Below are positions 23,529-33,356 of a DNA stretch of 64,000 nucleotides, piece by piece (within the stretch, counting starts at the first letter, position 1; each line of letters opens with the position of its first letter). The stretch spans positions 124,001 through 188,000 of the forward strand of contig NZ_WXZL01000004.1 of NCBI RefSeq assembly GCF_009982895.1, written 5' to 3'. The position numbers and the translations under genes were made by a program. Source of the DNA: Deinococcus alpinitundrae. Its GTDB lineage: Bacteria; Deinococcota; Deinococci; Deinococcales; Deinococcaceae. The notes under the pieces were generated by a model. It did no database searches. It saw nothing but the letters and a program-made list of their open reading frames with translations, and was not told the DNA's origin.

Positions 23529-23882
23529 GTGGTCGTCCGTGTCGGGGCCAGCCTTGCGGAGTTGGGGTATCCGTCCGGCAACTCTAAATAATCGCTAAAG
23601 TCGGTCAACACCCACCCAACCCGCCTCACGGCCCGTCAAAAGAACGTGTCAAACGGTCCTCGCCCTTCCTGTGGGTGTGGAACTGCTCATCGGCAGCGGC
23701 CCAGCGTTTGTGCCCGGTCGTTCAACTCGCGCCAGATTGAGCGGGTATGTTGGCCTTGTTCTGCCTTTCGGCGCGGCGCTGTTTGCTGAACACTGGACTT
23801 GCTTATGCAGGGCAGCCGTTCGGGTAGTTGAAGCGTTCATTCTCTTTTCAGCGCCGGGCCAACAGAACATGGAGGAAACCGA
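23529..23882. other. Non-coding stretch between HU and the osmoprotectant operon
   Basis: No credible gene seen. It must contain the promoter of the ABC importer operon; GGAGGA at about 23871 is the Shine-Dalgarno of its first gene. I found no clear -35/-10 pair. Confidence 0.4.
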
Positions 23883-24797
23883 ATGCCGAATCATCTGAAA
23901 AAAGTACTGATGCTGTCCGTGGCTGTTCTCGTTAGCGCCGCCGCTGCCAAACCCATTGTGGTGGGCGGCAAGCTCGACCCCGAAGCGCAGATTCTGGGCC
24001 AGATCATCTACCTGACACTGAAAAACGCCGGGCTGGACGTGACCGACAAGACGGCGCTGGGCGACACCGGCGTCAACCGCAAGGCCATTATAGCCGGTGA
24101 AGTGGACGTGTACGCTGAGTACACCGGCAACGCCGTGTACCTGTTTCCCGACGCCAAGATCACCCCCAAGCAGGCGGGCAACTCCGGCACCATCTACAAC
24201 CTCGCCAAGAAGCTCGACACCAAGAATGGCGTCACCTGGCTCAAACCCGCTAAGGTCAACAACACCTGGGTCATCTCGGTGCCGCAGGAGCTGGCCAGCG
24301 CCAACAAGCTCAAGAGCGTGACGGATCTCTCGCGCTATCTCAAGGGCGGCGGCAAGTTCAAGATCGCGGGCAGCCCCGAGTATTTCGACCGCCCCGACAC
24401 CATGCCGATGTTCGAGAGTGTCTACGGCTTCAAGCTCAGCGCCGACCAGAAGCTGGTATTGGCCGGAGCCACCCCGCCGCAAGCGCAGCAGGCGGCGGCG
24501 AACGGCACCAACGGCGTCAACGCCGCGATGGCCTACGGCACCGACGGCACCCTCAGCGCCCTCAAGCTGGTGGCCCTGACCGATCCCAAGGGCGCGCAGG
24601 CGGTCTACCAGCCCGCGCCGACCATCCGCAGCGATACCCTCAAGGCCAATCCGAAGATCGCGGGCCTGCTGAACACGGCCTTTGCCACCATCGACCAGCC
24701 GACCCTGCAAAAGCTCAATGGCCAGGTGGCCCTGGAAGGCCGCAGCGCCCAGTCGGTGGCCAGCGATTACCTCAAGTCCAAGGGCCTGCTCAAGTGA
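23883..24797 (+). CDS. Osmoprotectant ABC importer, substrate-binding protein (YehZ/OsmF type)
   Basis: 304 aa with a signal peptide (LKKVLMLSVAVLVSAAAAKP). OpuAC-like fold: PIVVGGKLDPEAQILGQIIYLTLKNAGLDVTDK, GEVDVYAEYTGNAV (typical of betaine/choline binders) and IAGLLNTAFATIDQPTLQKLNGQVALEGRSAQSVASDYLK. It captures quaternary ammonium compounds such as glycine betaine outside the membrane and delivers them to the permeases encoded downstream. GGAGGA precedes the ATG. First gene of a four-gene set in the order of E. coli yehZYXW. Confidence 0.9.
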   Translation: MPNHLKKVLMLSVAVLVSAAAAKPIVVGGKLDPEAQILGQIIYLTLKNAGLDVTDKTALGDTGVNRKAIIAGEVDVYAEYTGNAVYLFPDAKITPKQAGNSGTIYNLAKKLDTKNGVTWLKPAKVNNTWVISVPQELASANKLKSVTDLSRYLKGGGKFKIAGSPEYFDRPDTMPMFESVYGFKLSADQKLVLAGATPPQAQQAAANGTNGVNAAMAYGTDGTLSALKLVALTDPKGAQAVYQPAPTIRSDTLKANPKIAGLLNTAFATIDQPTLQKLNGQVALEGRSAQSVASDYLKSKGLLK

Positions 24798-24923
24798 GCT
24801 GGACCCGGTGAACAGAGCGGCGCGGGTCAACGGCAGTTTGCCGGTCTTGCGTGTTCGGCTGATGGGCGCGGCGGCGCGCACCTACACCGAATTCATCCGC
24901 GCCGCGCGAACCGAGTTGGGCAG

Positions 24924-26129
24924 GTGAACAGCCGCCCACTCGCCGGGGCAGTGGGAGAGCATCTCTCCCCTGCCCTTTCGTCTGCCGCCCGGTTCAGCCC
25001 AGATTTACAGCTTGTGCTGTGGCTGGGGGCCGCACCGATGCTGGCGGCCTGCTGGCTGCCCTGGGTGCTCCTCCGGCCCAACCGGCTGGCGGCGGGCGAG
25101 TTTCTGCGCCTGCCACCGCTGGACATCGGGCTGGGGCTGCTGGCCGCGCTGGCCACGGCACTGGCCGGGCGTTTTTTGCCGCGCGCCGTGCCGCTGCTGG
25201 CCAGCTTTGCACTGAGTCTGGGCGCGTGGTGGCTCGGCTCGCGCAGCGGGGCGGCCGTGCAGGGACAGGCCGAGTTCGCACGGGCGAGTGTGAGCAGCGG
25301 CGTGTGGCTGTGGCTGCTGGGGGCCGCCATGACCGTCTACGGCGCGGGGCTGGTGGGGCGTAGGCTGGGCGGCGCGCAGCCGTATCTGGCGTGGCTGTGG
25401 CTGCCCGCTGTGGTGCTTATGGCACTCATCGGCCACTTCGCCAGCTGGTCGGTGGTGGCCGAGTACCGGGTGCAACACGACCGCTTCTTTCAGGAACTGG
25501 GGCGGCACCTCTACCTGATTCTGGTGGCGCTGGGCCTGGCCACCCTGATCGGTGCGCCGCTGGCCGTCTGGGCCTCGCGGAATGCCCGCGTGTCGGGGGT
25601 GGTGCTGGGCGTCGCGGGCGGCGTACAGACAGTGCCGAGCCTGGCGCTGCTGGGTCTGCTGATCGCGCCACTCTCGGCACTGGCCAACGCCGTCCCGGCG
25701 CTGCGGGCGGTGGGGGTCAGCGGCATCGGGGTGGCCCCGGCGCTGACCGCCATGACCCTGTACGCGCTGCTGCCGGTCCTCAGAAACGGCGTGGTGGCCC
25801 TGCGCGGCGTGCTGCCGGGCGTGCTCGACGCCGCGCGCGGCATGGGCATGACCGATAACCAGCGCTTCTGGCGGGTCCAGCTGCCGCTGGCGCTGCCCGT
25901 GTGGCTCAGCGGCATCCGGCAGGCCGCCGTGATGCTGGTCGGGGTCGCCAGCGTGGCGCAGCTGATCGGCGCGGGCGGGCTGGGCTACTTCATCTTCAGC
26001 GGGCTGCAAAGTGGGGCCGCCGACCTGATCTTGCTCGGCGCACTGCCCGCCGCGCTGCTGGCGATCGTGCTGGACATTTTGCTGCGCGGGCTGGAAACCT
26101 TGCTGGGGCGCAGGCTGGGAAGGGCGTGA
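24924..26129 (+). CDS. Osmoprotectant ABC importer, long permease (YehY type)
   Basis: 401 aa, GTG start. About 200 residues with several TM helices precede the standard BPD_transp_1 domain (LGLATLIGAPLAVWASRNARVSGVVLG, VQTVPSLALLGLLIAPL, LYALLPVLRNGVVALRGV and the EAA-like loop LDAARGMGMTDNQRFWRVQLPLALP). The long N-terminal membrane region distinguishes YehY-type permeases from the short partner. The ATPase gene starts 4 nt after the stop. Confidence 0.9.
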   Translation: MNSRPLAGAVGEHLSPALSSAARFSPDLQLVLWLGAAPMLAACWLPWVLLRPNRLAAGEFLRLPPLDIGLGLLAALATALAGRFLPRAVPLLASFALSLGAWWLGSRSGAAVQGQAEFARASVSSGVWLWLLGAAMTVYGAGLVGRRLGGAQPYLAWLWLPAVVLMALIGHFASWSVVAEYRVQHDRFFQELGRHLYLILVALGLATLIGAPLAVWASRNARVSGVVLGVAGGVQTVPSLALLGLLIAPLSALANAVPALRAVGVSGIGVAPALTAMTLYALLPVLRNGVVALRGVLPGVLDAARGMGMTDNQRFWRVQLPLALPVWLSGIRQAAVMLVGVASVAQLIGAGGLGYFIFSGLQSGAADLILLGALPAALLAIVLDILLRGLETLLGRRLGRA

Positions 26130-26133
26130 GGGC

Positions 26134-27075
26134 ATGATCGAACTCCGGAACCTGGAAAAACGCTACGACAACCCGCTGACAGGCCTTCCTTTCTACGCCG
26201 TCAAGGACCTGAGCCTCGCCTTTCCCAGTGGAGAGATCACGGCGCTGCTGGGGCCGTCGGGCTGCGGCAAGACCACCACCCTGCGGATGATCAACCGCCT
26301 GATCGAGCCGACGGCGGGTCAGATTCTGGTGGAAGGCGAGAATGCCCAGAGTCTGAAACCCGAGGCGCTGCGCCGCCGCATCGGCTACGTCATCCAGCAG
26401 ATCGGCTTGTTTCCGCACCTGACCGTCGCGCAGAACGTGGCCACGGTGCCGGACCTGCTCGGCCAGCCGAAGGCCAGAACCCGTGAGCGGGTGCGCGAGT
26501 TGCTGGGACTGGTGGGCCTGGAGCCGGGGCAGTTCGAGACCAAGCGTCCCTCGGAACTGTCGGGCGGGCAGCAGCAGCGGGTGGGCGTGGCGCGGGCGCT
26601 GGCCGCCGATCCACCGGTGCTCCTCATGGACGAACCCTTCGGGGCGCTCGACCCGCTGGCCCGCGACAAGTTGCAGGAAGCGTTTCGCGAGATTCAGCAC
26701 AACCTCAAGAAGACCATCGTGATGGTGACGCACGACATCGACGAGGCGCTCAAGCTCGGCGACAAGGTGGCGCTGCTCAACGCCGGGGAGCTGGCGCAGT
26801 TCGGTACCCCCGACGACTTGGTGCGTCGCCCGGTGAGCGAGTTCGTGCGGCAATTTCTGGGCGAGGACGCCCTGCTGCGCCAGCTGGCCGGGGTACGGGC
26901 CGGGGCACTGGCGCGGGCGGGCGACGGCTCGGGCCTGCCGCAGGTCAGCGCCTCGCTCAATGCCCGCAGTGCCCTGAGCGTGATGCTGCGCGAGCGCGCC
27001 GAGGCGGTGGCAGTGACGGGCGAGGACGGCCAGATCAGCGGCGTGCTCTCGTTTCATGATCTGGAGCGGACGTGA
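26134..27075 (+). CDS. Osmoprotectant ABC importer, ATP-binding protein (YehX/OpuCA type)
   Basis: 313 aa. Walker A GPSGCGKTTTLR, Q-loop VIQQIGLFPHLTVAQN, signature LSGGQQQRVGVARAL, Walker B LLMDEPFGALDPL and the switch His in VTHDIDEAL. A short C-terminal region (SALSVMLRERAEAVAVTGEDGQ, SGVLSFHDL) looks like a single partial CBS module. In OpuC-type systems CBS tandems sense ionic strength, so gating by salt may be reduced or different here. Its stop overlaps the next start (GTGA). Confidence 0.93.
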   Translation: MIELRNLEKRYDNPLTGLPFYAVKDLSLAFPSGEITALLGPSGCGKTTTLRMINRLIEPTAGQILVEGENAQSLKPEALRRRIGYVIQQIGLFPHLTVAQNVATVPDLLGQPKARTRERVRELLGLVGLEPGQFETKRPSELSGGQQQRVGVARALAADPPVLLMDEPFGALDPLARDKLQEAFREIQHNLKKTIVMVTHDIDEALKLGDKVALLNAGELAQFGTPDDLVRRPVSEFVRQFLGEDALLRQLAGVRAGALARAGDGSGLPQVSASLNARSALSVMLRERAEAVAVTGEDGQISGVLSFHDLERT

Positions 27076-27818
27076 CTTTGCTGGCTTCGGATACCCGGCG
27101 TCCGAGGCGCTCGATCTGGCCCGCCTTGATCTGGCCTGCGCTGCTGCTGATCTGCCTGATTCCGGGGTTGCTCAACCGGGCGGTGTCCTCGCTCTCAGCG
27201 GGGCAGGTGCCGACCCTCGACACGCCGCTGTGGAAGCTGACGCTCTCGCACCTGGGGCTGGTGCTCCTGGCCGAGGTGGTGGTGCTGCTGATCGGCGTGC
27301 CATTAGCGGTAGCGGTCACCCGGCCAGGCCGCGAGTCGCTGATGCGGCTGGCCGAGGCTGTGGCCGGGCTAGGCCAGACGGTGCCGACCCTGGCGATTCT
27401 AGCGCTGGCGGTTCCGGCGCTGGGCTTCGGGGTCAGGCCGACGCTGCTGGGGCTGCTGCTCTACGGTCTGGTGCCGGTGGTGTCCAACGGTATTGCGGGC
27501 CTGCTGGCCGTCGACAAACCCACCCTCGACGCCGCGCGTGGTATGGGCATGACCGACGGCCAGCGCCTGCGGCGCATCGAGCTGCCGCTGAGCCTGCCGG
27601 TGCTGCTGGCGGGGGTGCGGACCTCCACCGTCTATAACGTCGGCACCGCCACCATAGGCGCGGCACTCGGCGCGAGCGGGCTGGGCACCCCGATCATCGA
27701 GGGGTTGTCGCAGCAAAACACCGGGCTGGTGGTCATCGGGGCGCTGCTGGCCGCGTTGCTGGCGCTGAGTCTGGACGGCCTGCTGGGCCTGGCAGCGGCG
27801 GAAGAAGGGCAGCGGTAA
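27072..27818 (+). CDS. Osmoprotectant ABC importer, short permease (YehW type)
   Basis: 248 aa, GTG start coupled to the ATPase stop. One BPD_transp_1 domain with about six TM helices: VVLLIGVPLAVAVTRPGR, GLGQTVPTLAILALAVPALGFG and the EAA loop LDAARGMGMTDGQRLRRIELPLSLP, then GTATIGAALGASGLGTPIIEGL. It forms the heterodimeric pore with the long permease. End of the operon; a convergent membrane protein gene follows. Confidence 0.92.
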   Translation: MTLLASDTRRPRRSIWPALIWPALLLICLIPGLLNRAVSSLSAGQVPTLDTPLWKLTLSHLGLVLLAEVVVLLIGVPLAVAVTRPGRESLMRLAEAVAGLGQTVPTLAILALAVPALGFGVRPTLLGLLLYGLVPVVSNGIAGLLAVDKPTLDAARGMGMTDGQRLRRIELPLSLPVLLAGVRTSTVYNVGTATIGAALGASGLGTPIIEGLSQQNTGLVVIGALLAALLALSLDGLLGLAAAEEGQR

Positions 27819-27875
27819 ACCGGAACACGAACTGATTTCCGTGCTTACGCCTTGGCCTGGCACGGGTGCAGCCCG

Positions 27876-28244
27876 TCAACGCAGGCGGCGGGAAGGCATC
27901 AAGCGCCTGAAGGCAAGCCCCACGAACAGCAGCGGCAACCAAGCCTGCTCCAGCGAGAAGTTCAGCAGGATGCTCAGGCCGATCAAGGCGGGAATGCACA
28001 CGCCGAACAGCGCGCCGTACATGCCTCTGGGCAAATACCCCAGCCGGAGCATTCGGTTGATGGCCTGACCCAGTACCGCCGCCAGCGGAATGAACAGGTA
28101 AAGGCCGCCCGCCCGGTCGCCCAACGTACCGTCGACGGTAAAAGCCACCGCCAGCACCAGCAGCACCGCCGCGCCCGGCAGCCCCGGCAGGGAAAAAGGT
28201 TCTGAAGGTGAGCGGCCCGGCTGAAGTGACGTCTGCTCGTTCAT
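27876..28244 (-). CDS. Hypothetical membrane protein, 122 aa
   Basis: Three or four hydrophobic segments (AAVLLVLAVAFTV, GLYLFIPLAAVLGQAI, GALFGVCIPALIGLSILLNF, AWLPLLFVGLAF) with a basic C-terminus (RRLMPSRRLR). Family not recognised. The ATG at 28244 is the first start. It converges with the osmoprotectant operon (57 nt between stops) and is divergent from the VF530 gene. Confidence 0.6.
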   Translation of the reverse strand: MNEQTSLQPGRSPSEPFSLPGLPGAAVLLVLAVAFTVDGTLGDRAGGLYLFIPLAAVLGQAINRMLRLGYLPRGMYGALFGVCIPALIGLSILLNFSLEQAWLPLLFVGLAFRRLMPSRRLR

Positions 28245-28329
28245 GCGCGCAGCCTAGACCCACTCACCTTTGCCGGGCAGTGCGGAGTGTCAGGCGGCGG
28301 GCGTGACAGATGTCATACACTCGGAACCT

Positions 28330-28608
28330 ATGGCAGACCCCAACCCGCTGCACGGCGTCACGCTGGAGCAGATCGTCACGCGCCTGAGCGGGTACTACGG
28401 CTGGGCAGAGCTGGGACGGCGCATCAGCATCCGCTGCTTTCAGGACAATCCCAGCGTGCCCAGCAGCCTCAAGTTCCTGCGCAAAACCCCCTGGGCCAGA
28501 ACCAAAGTGGAAGAACTGTATCTGTACATGCTCAGAAAACACCGACTGGAGTTCGGTGAGGCCGCACCGGACGCCGCGCCGAAACCCACCCGGCCGGACG
28601 AAGGCTGA
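28330..28608 (+). CDS. VF530 family protein (DUF2132)
   Basis: 92 aa. [58 protein letters not shown] is the family signature. VF530 proteins are small helical proteins annotated as DNA-binding from structure; function is not established. TACACT lies 8 nt before the ATG at 28330 (possibly leaderless). The C-terminal 20 residues are a Pro/Ala-rich tail outside the domain. Confidence 0.87.
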   Translation: MADPNPLHGVTLEQIVTRLSGYYGWAELGRRISIRCFQDNPSVPSSLKFLRKTPWARTKVEELYLYMLRKHRLEFGEAAPDAAPKPTRPDEG

Positions 28609-28772
28609 TCTCGGCTGAGTGGGAGTGCAGTTGCCGCGTCTCCAGAGCGTGAAAGAGCCGGTGGGTCTCCTCCACGACCGCAGCCCGTTTTGCTCCATAT
28701 GACTTCAGCTGCAGGCGAGGCAAGGTGAGCGCGGCCCACCGGCGGCAGACCGACTTCGGGTAGCCTGACGCC

Positions 28773-29660
28773 ATGACTGCTTCCCAACTCACGTCCCTGG
28801 CGGTGGTGCAGATGCACATGACCGACCAGCTCGAAGACAACCTGACGCGGGCCGAGGCGCACGTCCGGGACGCGGCGCAGGCGGGCGCGCAGGTGATCTT
28901 GCTGCCGGAGCTGTTCGAGAACCTATATTTTTGTCAGGCCGAGCGCGAGGACTATTTTTCTCTGGCGCACCCGCTGTCGGGCCACCCCTTTCTAGGCCGG
29001 TTCCAGAACCTCGCCGCCGAACTCGGGGTGGTGCTGCCGATCAGCTTTTTCGAGGCGGCGGGTCAAACCCACTACAACTCGCTGGCCTGCATCGATGCGG
29101 GCGGCGAACTGCTGGGCGTCTACCGCAAGTCCCACATCCCCGACGGCCCCGGCTACGAAGAAAAGTACTACTTCACGCCGGGCGACACCGGCTTCAAGGT
29201 GTGGGCCACCCGCTACGGGCGCGTCGGTGCGGGCATCTGCTGGGACCAGTGGTATCCCGAATCGGCCCGCGCCATGATGCTGCTGGGAGCCGACTTTCTG
29301 CTGTACCCCACCGCCATCGGCTCGGAGCCGGAAGGTGTGGAGACGCCCAACAGCCACCAGATGTGGCAGCGGGCGATGGTGGGCCACGCGGTGAGCAACT
29401 CCAGCTACGTCGGCGCGGCCAACCGCATCGGCAGCGAGGTCGTGGAAAACCTGACCCAGACCTATTACGGCCACAGCTTCATCAGCGACTACACCGGCGA
29501 ACTGGTGGCCGAGTTCGGTGAGCACGACGAGGGCGCGCTGCACCACACGCTCGATCTGGCGGCGGCCAGGAAGTTCCGCGCCGGAATGGGCTTTTTCCGC
29601 GACCGCCGCCCCGATCTCTACGGCCCGCTGCTCACCAGCGACGGCTCGACCCGGCGCTAG
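28773..29660 (+). CDS. aguB: N-carbamoylputrescine amidase
   Basis: 295 aa, carbon-nitrogen hydrolase (nitrilase) superfamily. Catalytic triad visible: Glu46 (LLPELFEN), Lys119 (YRKSHIPDGPGYEEKYYF) and Cys156 (GICWDQWYPE). SYVGAANRIGSE and FYGHSFI-type motifs (here YYGHSFISDYTG) match AguB, which converts N-carbamoylputrescine to putrescine, the last step of the agmatine route. No agmatine deiminase is adjacent. TAGCCT lies 6 nt before the ATG (leaderless). The next gene starts 4 nt after the stop. Confidence 0.93.
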   Translation: MTASQLTSLAVVQMHMTDQLEDNLTRAEAHVRDAAQAGAQVILLPELFENLYFCQAEREDYFSLAHPLSGHPFLGRFQNLAAELGVVLPISFFEAAGQTHYNSLACIDAGGELLGVYRKSHIPDGPGYEEKYYFTPGDTGFKVWATRYGRVGAGICWDQWYPESARAMMLLGADFLLYPTAIGSEPEGVETPNSHQMWQRAMVGHAVSNSSYVGAANRIGSEVVENLTQTYYGHSFISDYTGELVAEFGEHDEGALHHTLDLAAARKFRAGMGFFRDRRPDLYGPLLTSDGSTRR

Positions 29661-29664
29661 CGCC

Positions 29665-30636
29665 ATGCACCTGCGGCCCTGGCTGGCGGCGCTGCTGGCC
29701 CTGATCCTCACCCTGGGCGCGTCAGCCTGCGCGCCGCTGCCCAGCCTCAGCCCGGCGGTCTTCGAGGCGCTCAGCCCAGCCCAGCAACGTGCGTTGCCGC
29801 CGCGCCCGGCGGGCAGTCCCGACGTGCTGATCTTCGGGATCTCCGGGCGCTGCGGCCCGCCGTGCCAGGCCCCGCAGGACAACTGGGATTACCTCAGCGA
29901 GCGCGGCACCCTCAAGGCCGTGGCTGCCGTCTTCGAGCAGCGCGGCCTGAGGACCGAAGTGGAAGGCTACGCCGAGCGCATCGCCACCGATTTCACCTCC
30001 AGGCGCTCCAAGCTGCCGCAGCGCGGGATTCTCGATCTGCTCGCTGATTACCAGCGCCTGACCAATGGGCTGGTGCTGGGGCGCAGCAACCCGGCGCGGG
30101 TCATCATCGTGGGCCACTCGCACGGCGCGGTGTGGGGCCACTACCTGAGTCGCCTCTTCGGGCAGGTGCCGGTGGCGGCACTGATCGACCTCGACGCCAA
30201 CTGCGTGGCCTGGAACGCCGACCACAGCGCCGAGACGGTGGCGGCCACCTCAGCAGTGTGGCAGGGCGATCCGCAGCGCTCGCCCCTGCTGGCGTGCAGC
30301 AACGTCCGCATCGGCGGCCAGACGGCGCGTCTCAAGGATCTGGTGTGGCCCAACGTGAGCGTGAACCTGGAAGTGCAGAGCAAGCGCCTCCCGGCCAGCG
30401 GCGGCGATGTGCCGGGCTTCTACGTCAACTACCTGTTCGATCTGACGTCCAACCAGCGCCCCGGCGGCGACAAGGCGAGCATTCAGACCTTCGTCTCGGT
30501 GCATGAGGACCACAGCGGTGTGTCGTATCCGGGCAGCCAGGCCGTGCAGTGGGTGACCGGCCAGCTCTCCAAGTTGCCCTGGCTGCCTCCTTTGCCGATT
30601 CCGGCGCTGCCAATCACACTGCCGACTTCCCGCTAG
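29665..30636 (+). CDS. Putative lipoprotein with alpha/beta-hydrolase motif
   Basis: 323 aa from the ATG at 29665. The signal segment WLAALLALILTLGASAC ends in a lipobox-like ASAC. The mature part has a nucleophile elbow VIIVGHSHGAVWGHYL (Gly-His-Ser-His-Gly), GISGRCGPPCQAPQDNW near its start, LIDLDANCVAWN, and a possible catalytic His in SVHEDHSGVSYPGS. This suggests an exported serine hydrolase; the substrate is unknown. It begins 4 nt after aguB and is probably cotranscribed with it, although a functional link is not obvious. Confidence 0.65.
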   Translation: MHLRPWLAALLALILTLGASACAPLPSLSPAVFEALSPAQQRALPPRPAGSPDVLIFGISGRCGPPCQAPQDNWDYLSERGTLKAVAAVFEQRGLRTEVEGYAERIATDFTSRRSKLPQRGILDLLADYQRLTNGLVLGRSNPARVIIVGHSHGAVWGHYLSRLFGQVPVAALIDLDANCVAWNADHSAETVAATSAVWQGDPQRSPLLACSNVRIGGQTARLKDLVWPNVSVNLEVQSKRLPASGGDVPGFYVNYLFDLTSNQRPGGDKASIQTFVSVHEDHSGVSYPGSQAVQWVTGQLSKLPWLPPLPIPALPITLPTSR

Positions 30637-30687
30637 AATGACCCCGATGCTGAGTGGCCGGAGCAAACCCTGCCGGGTGGGGCGCGG

Positions 30688-31101
30688 ATGAACTACGCCG
30701 CCTCGCTGGCGACAGTGGTGGTGCTGGCCTTTTTCTTTCCGCTGCTGGTGCGCCTCGCCAGCGGCTTCGGGGTGTCGCGCTCTCTCAGCGCCTCCACCCT
30801 GGCGGTGCTGCTGACCTTTATCGCCGCCAGCTCGCTGATCCGATTTCAGGTCACCCGCTTTCGCCACTCCACCACCCGGCTCGACGCGGCCCGCGCCCAG
30901 GTGGCCCAGCAGCCCGACCTGCCGCGCGCCTACTTCGTGGACGGCGAGCACCTCGCCAGCATGCTGCTGCGGCTGGGACGCAGGCGCGAGGCGGCGGACG
31001 TGATCGACCGCTACGCCCAGCTCGGCGGCGCGCGCGAGGCCGAGATCACGGCGCTGCGCGAGGCTCTGGCCAGAGCCGAGCGCCGTCGCCGGGAGAATTG
31101 A
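30688..31101 (+). CDS. Hypothetical membrane protein with C-terminal helical (TPR-like) region
   Basis: 137 aa. Two N-terminal TM helices (LATVVVLAFFFPLLVRL, STLAVLLTFIAASSLIRF) precede a soluble helical part, RAYFVDGEHLASMLLRLGRRREAADVIDRYAQLGG, that resembles one TPR hairpin. Family not recognised. It lies 51 nt after the lipoprotein gene and before a small gene with its own -10 box. Confidence 0.6.
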   Translation: MNYAASLATVVVLAFFFPLLVRLASGFGVSRSLSASTLAVLLTFIAASSLIRFQVTRFRHSTTRLDAARAQVAQQPDLPRAYFVDGEHLASMLLRLGRRREAADVIDRYAQLGGAREAEITALREALARAERRRREN

Positions 31102-31135
31102 GCGCGCGCGGCTCCACTTGGCATAAACTAAGCCA

Positions 31136-31369
31136 ATGAGGGCCTACAAGGGCGTGGTGGAAAATGAAGTGGTGGTGCTGATCGGGGCCAAGCTGCCGGA
31201 AGGCACCGTCGTCACCGTGACGGTGGGCGAGGGCGAACTGCTGCGCGCCAAGATCAGCAGCGCCTTGAACCGACCCAAGAAGATCCGCATCAAGTTGCGC
31301 CCGATGCCGGGTCTGACCAGCGAGCGGGTGCCGAGTGAGGCGCAGGGGCATGTCCCTGAACCGGTCTGA
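31136..31369 (+). CDS. Small protein resembling AF2212/DUF104-type proteins, 77 aa
   Basis: MRAYKGVVENEVVVLIGAKLPEGTVVTVTVGEGEL has the beta-strand pattern of AF2212-like (DUF104) small proteins, some of which are antitoxins; no toxin gene is adjacent. The C-terminal half is basic (NRPKKIRIKLRP). TAAACT lies 6 nt before the ATG (leaderless), so it has its own start site. The end overlaps possible upstream starts of rsmI. The family assignment is tentative. Confidence 0.5.
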   Translation: MRAYKGVVENEVVVLIGAKLPEGTVVTVTVGEGELLRAKISSALNRPKKIRIKLRPMPGLTSERVPSEAQGHVPEPV

Positions 31370-31454
31370 CCCGCCAGCCGGTGACCCATTGACTGAGGAG
31401 CCGATAACCGATGAGCGGGTTGCTGGTGAACCGTTTCCAGACGAAGCTCTCCCC

Positions 31455-32345
31455 ATGGCAGAGGCGGCCAGCGGCGTTCACCTGTGGCTGGTGCCGACGC
31501 CGGTGGGCAACCTCGGCGACCTGACCTACCGGGCCGCCGAGGTGCTGAAACAGGCCGACGCAGTGGCCTGTGAGGACACCCGCCGCACCGCTCACCTGCT
31601 GACCCATCTGGGCATTTCCCGCCCGCTGGTGCGCTTAGATGCCCATACCATGTCGCGCGCCGAGCGCACCTTCGGGCAGTACCCGAAGCTGGCCTACGTT
31701 TCGGACGCGGGCACGCCGGGCATCAGCGATCCGGGCAGCGAACTGGTGCAGGTGGCGCTGCGGCTGGGCGGCCGGGTGGAAGCGCTTCCGGGAGCCACTG
31801 CCCTGATTCCGGCGCTGGTGCTCTCGGGCCTCGATACCGCCCGCTTCACCTTCGAGGGCTTCCTGCCGCGCACAGGCCGCGAGCGCAAGGAGCGCCTAGC
31901 GGCCATCGCCGCCCGAACCGAGACCAGCATTCTCTACGAGAGCCCGCACCGCCTGCACGCCACCCTGACTGAGCTGGCTGCCGTCTGCGGCGGCGCGCGG
32001 CTGGCCTCGGTGACGCGCGAACTCAGCAAGAAGTTCGAGGAGACCCGGCGCGGCCCGCTCACCGAGCTGGCCCAGGCTTTCGAAGGCGGCGTGCGCGGCG
32101 AGATCGTGGTGGTGGTCTCGGGCCGGGGTGTGGGCGAGCTGCTGCCCGGCGAGACCCAGACCGATTACCCCGGCCTGGCTGCTGGGTGGGCCACCGAGGG
32201 CAGGGACGCCCGCGAGATCCGGGCCTTGCTCCAGAGCCGGGGTTTGCGTAAGAATGACGCTTATCAGTTGGCGCTCGGTGCGGTGCAGGCTCAGGACTCC
32301 GTTCCGGCCCGTCCGTTCGCCAACGCCCCCCTGGAGGAGTCATGA
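31455..32345 (+). CDS. rsmI: 16S rRNA (cytidine1402-2'-O)-methyltransferase
   Basis: 296 aa. SAM-dependent TP-methylase fold: [87 protein letters not shown] and [10 protein letters not shown] are diagnostic. The ATG at 31455 fits family length; an earlier in-frame ATG at 31350 would add 35 residues of imperfect acidic Pro/Glu repeats. Its stop overlaps the pfkA start (ATGA), so the two are translationally coupled. Confidence 0.93.
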   Translation: MAEAASGVHLWLVPTPVGNLGDLTYRAAEVLKQADAVACEDTRRTAHLLTHLGISRPLVRLDAHTMSRAERTFGQYPKLAYVSDAGTPGISDPGSELVQVALRLGGRVEALPGATALIPALVLSGLDTARFTFEGFLPRTGRERKERLAAIAARTETSILYESPHRLHATLTELAAVCGGARLASVTRELSKKFEETRRGPLTELAQAFEGGVRGEIVVVVSGRGVGELLPGETQTDYPGLAAGWATEGRDAREIRALLQSRGLRKNDAYQLALGAVQAQDSVPARPFANAPLEES

Positions 32346-33328
32346 CCGCACCCAACCCCACCATCAAGCGCCTCGCGGTGCTGACCAGCGGCGGCGACGC
32401 CCCCGGCATGAACGCGGCCATTCGCGCCGTCGTGCGCACCGCCACCTACCACGGCATCGAGGTGGTGGGCGTGCGCCGGGGCTTTCAGGGCCTGCACCAG
32501 GGCGACTTGCGCCTGCTCGGGCCGCGCGACGTGGCCAACATCATCCAGCGCGGCGGCACCATGCTGCTCACCGCCCGCAGCCACACCTGGCGCAGCGCCG
32601 AGGGCCGGGCCGAGGGTGCAAGGCACCTGCGCGAGTGGCACGTGGACGCTTTGGTGGTCATCGGCGGCGACGGCAGCTTTCACGGCGCGCACTACCTCCA
32701 GCAGGAACACGGCATTCCGGTCATCGGCCTGCCCGGCACCATCGACAACGACCTCTACGGCACCGACCACACCATCGGCTACTTCACGGCGGTCGAGACG
32801 GCCCTGGACGCCGTGGACAAGCTGCGCGACACGGCGGCCAGCCATGAGCGCATCTTCGTCATCGAGGTGATGGGCCGCCACGCCGGACACATCGCGCTGG
32901 ACGTGGCGGTGGCGGGCGGCGCGGAGGAAGTCTTCTTACCCGAGGACCAGAAGACCGTCACCGACCTGCTGGAAGTCATCAGGGACAGCCAGGCGCGCGG
33001 CAAGACCAGCAGCATCATTATCGTGGCCGAGGGCTACCCCGGCGGCGGACAGGGCATCGCCGACGCCATCACCAAGAACACCGGCATCGACACCCGCCTC
33101 ACCGTGCTGGGGCACATCCAGCGCGGCGGTTCACCCGTGTCGAGCGACCGAGTGCTGGCCTCGCGGCTGGGCGAGGGGGCGGTCGAGGCGCTGATCGCGG
33201 GCAAGTCGAACATCATGGTGGGGCGCACCGGCGGCGGGCTGACCTATGTGCCGTTCGAGGAAACCTGGGAAAAGCGCAAGGACGTGAGCCGGGCGCTCTA
33301 CCGCTGCGCCAAGGTGCTGAGTATCTGA
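32342..33328 (+). CDS. pfkA: 6-phosphofructokinase (ATP-type)
   Basis: 328 aa. Phosphorylates fructose-6-phosphate in glycolysis. [19 protein letters not shown] (ATP loop), [11 protein letters not shown] (GGDGS indicates ATP rather than PPi use), [18 protein letters not shown] (catalytic TIDND), [21 protein letters not shown] and [15 protein letters not shown] are all present. GGAGGAG precedes the ATG, which overlaps the rsmI stop. Followed by moeA after 28 nt. Confidence 0.96.
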   Translation: MTAPNPTIKRLAVLTSGGDAPGMNAAIRAVVRTATYHGIEVVGVRRGFQGLHQGDLRLLGPRDVANIIQRGGTMLLTARSHTWRSAEGRAEGARHLREWHVDALVVIGGDGSFHGAHYLQQEHGIPVIGLPGTIDNDLYGTDHTIGYFTAVETALDAVDKLRDTAASHERIFVIEVMGRHAGHIALDVAVAGGAEEVFLPEDQKTVTDLLEVIRDSQARGKTSSIIIVAEGYPGGGQGIADAITKNTGIDTRLTVLGHIQRGGSPVSSDRVLASRLGEGAVEALIAGKSNIMVGRTGGGLTYVPFEETWEKRKDVSRALYRCAKVLSI

Positions 33329-33356
33329 ACACGCACCGGGCCTCTATGCTGACCGC

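Noticed and set aside
31350..31454. Longer N-terminus for rsmI from the ATG at 31350
   Set aside because: The extra 35 residues are low-complexity acidic repeats outside the methyltransferase fold and overlap the preceding gene.
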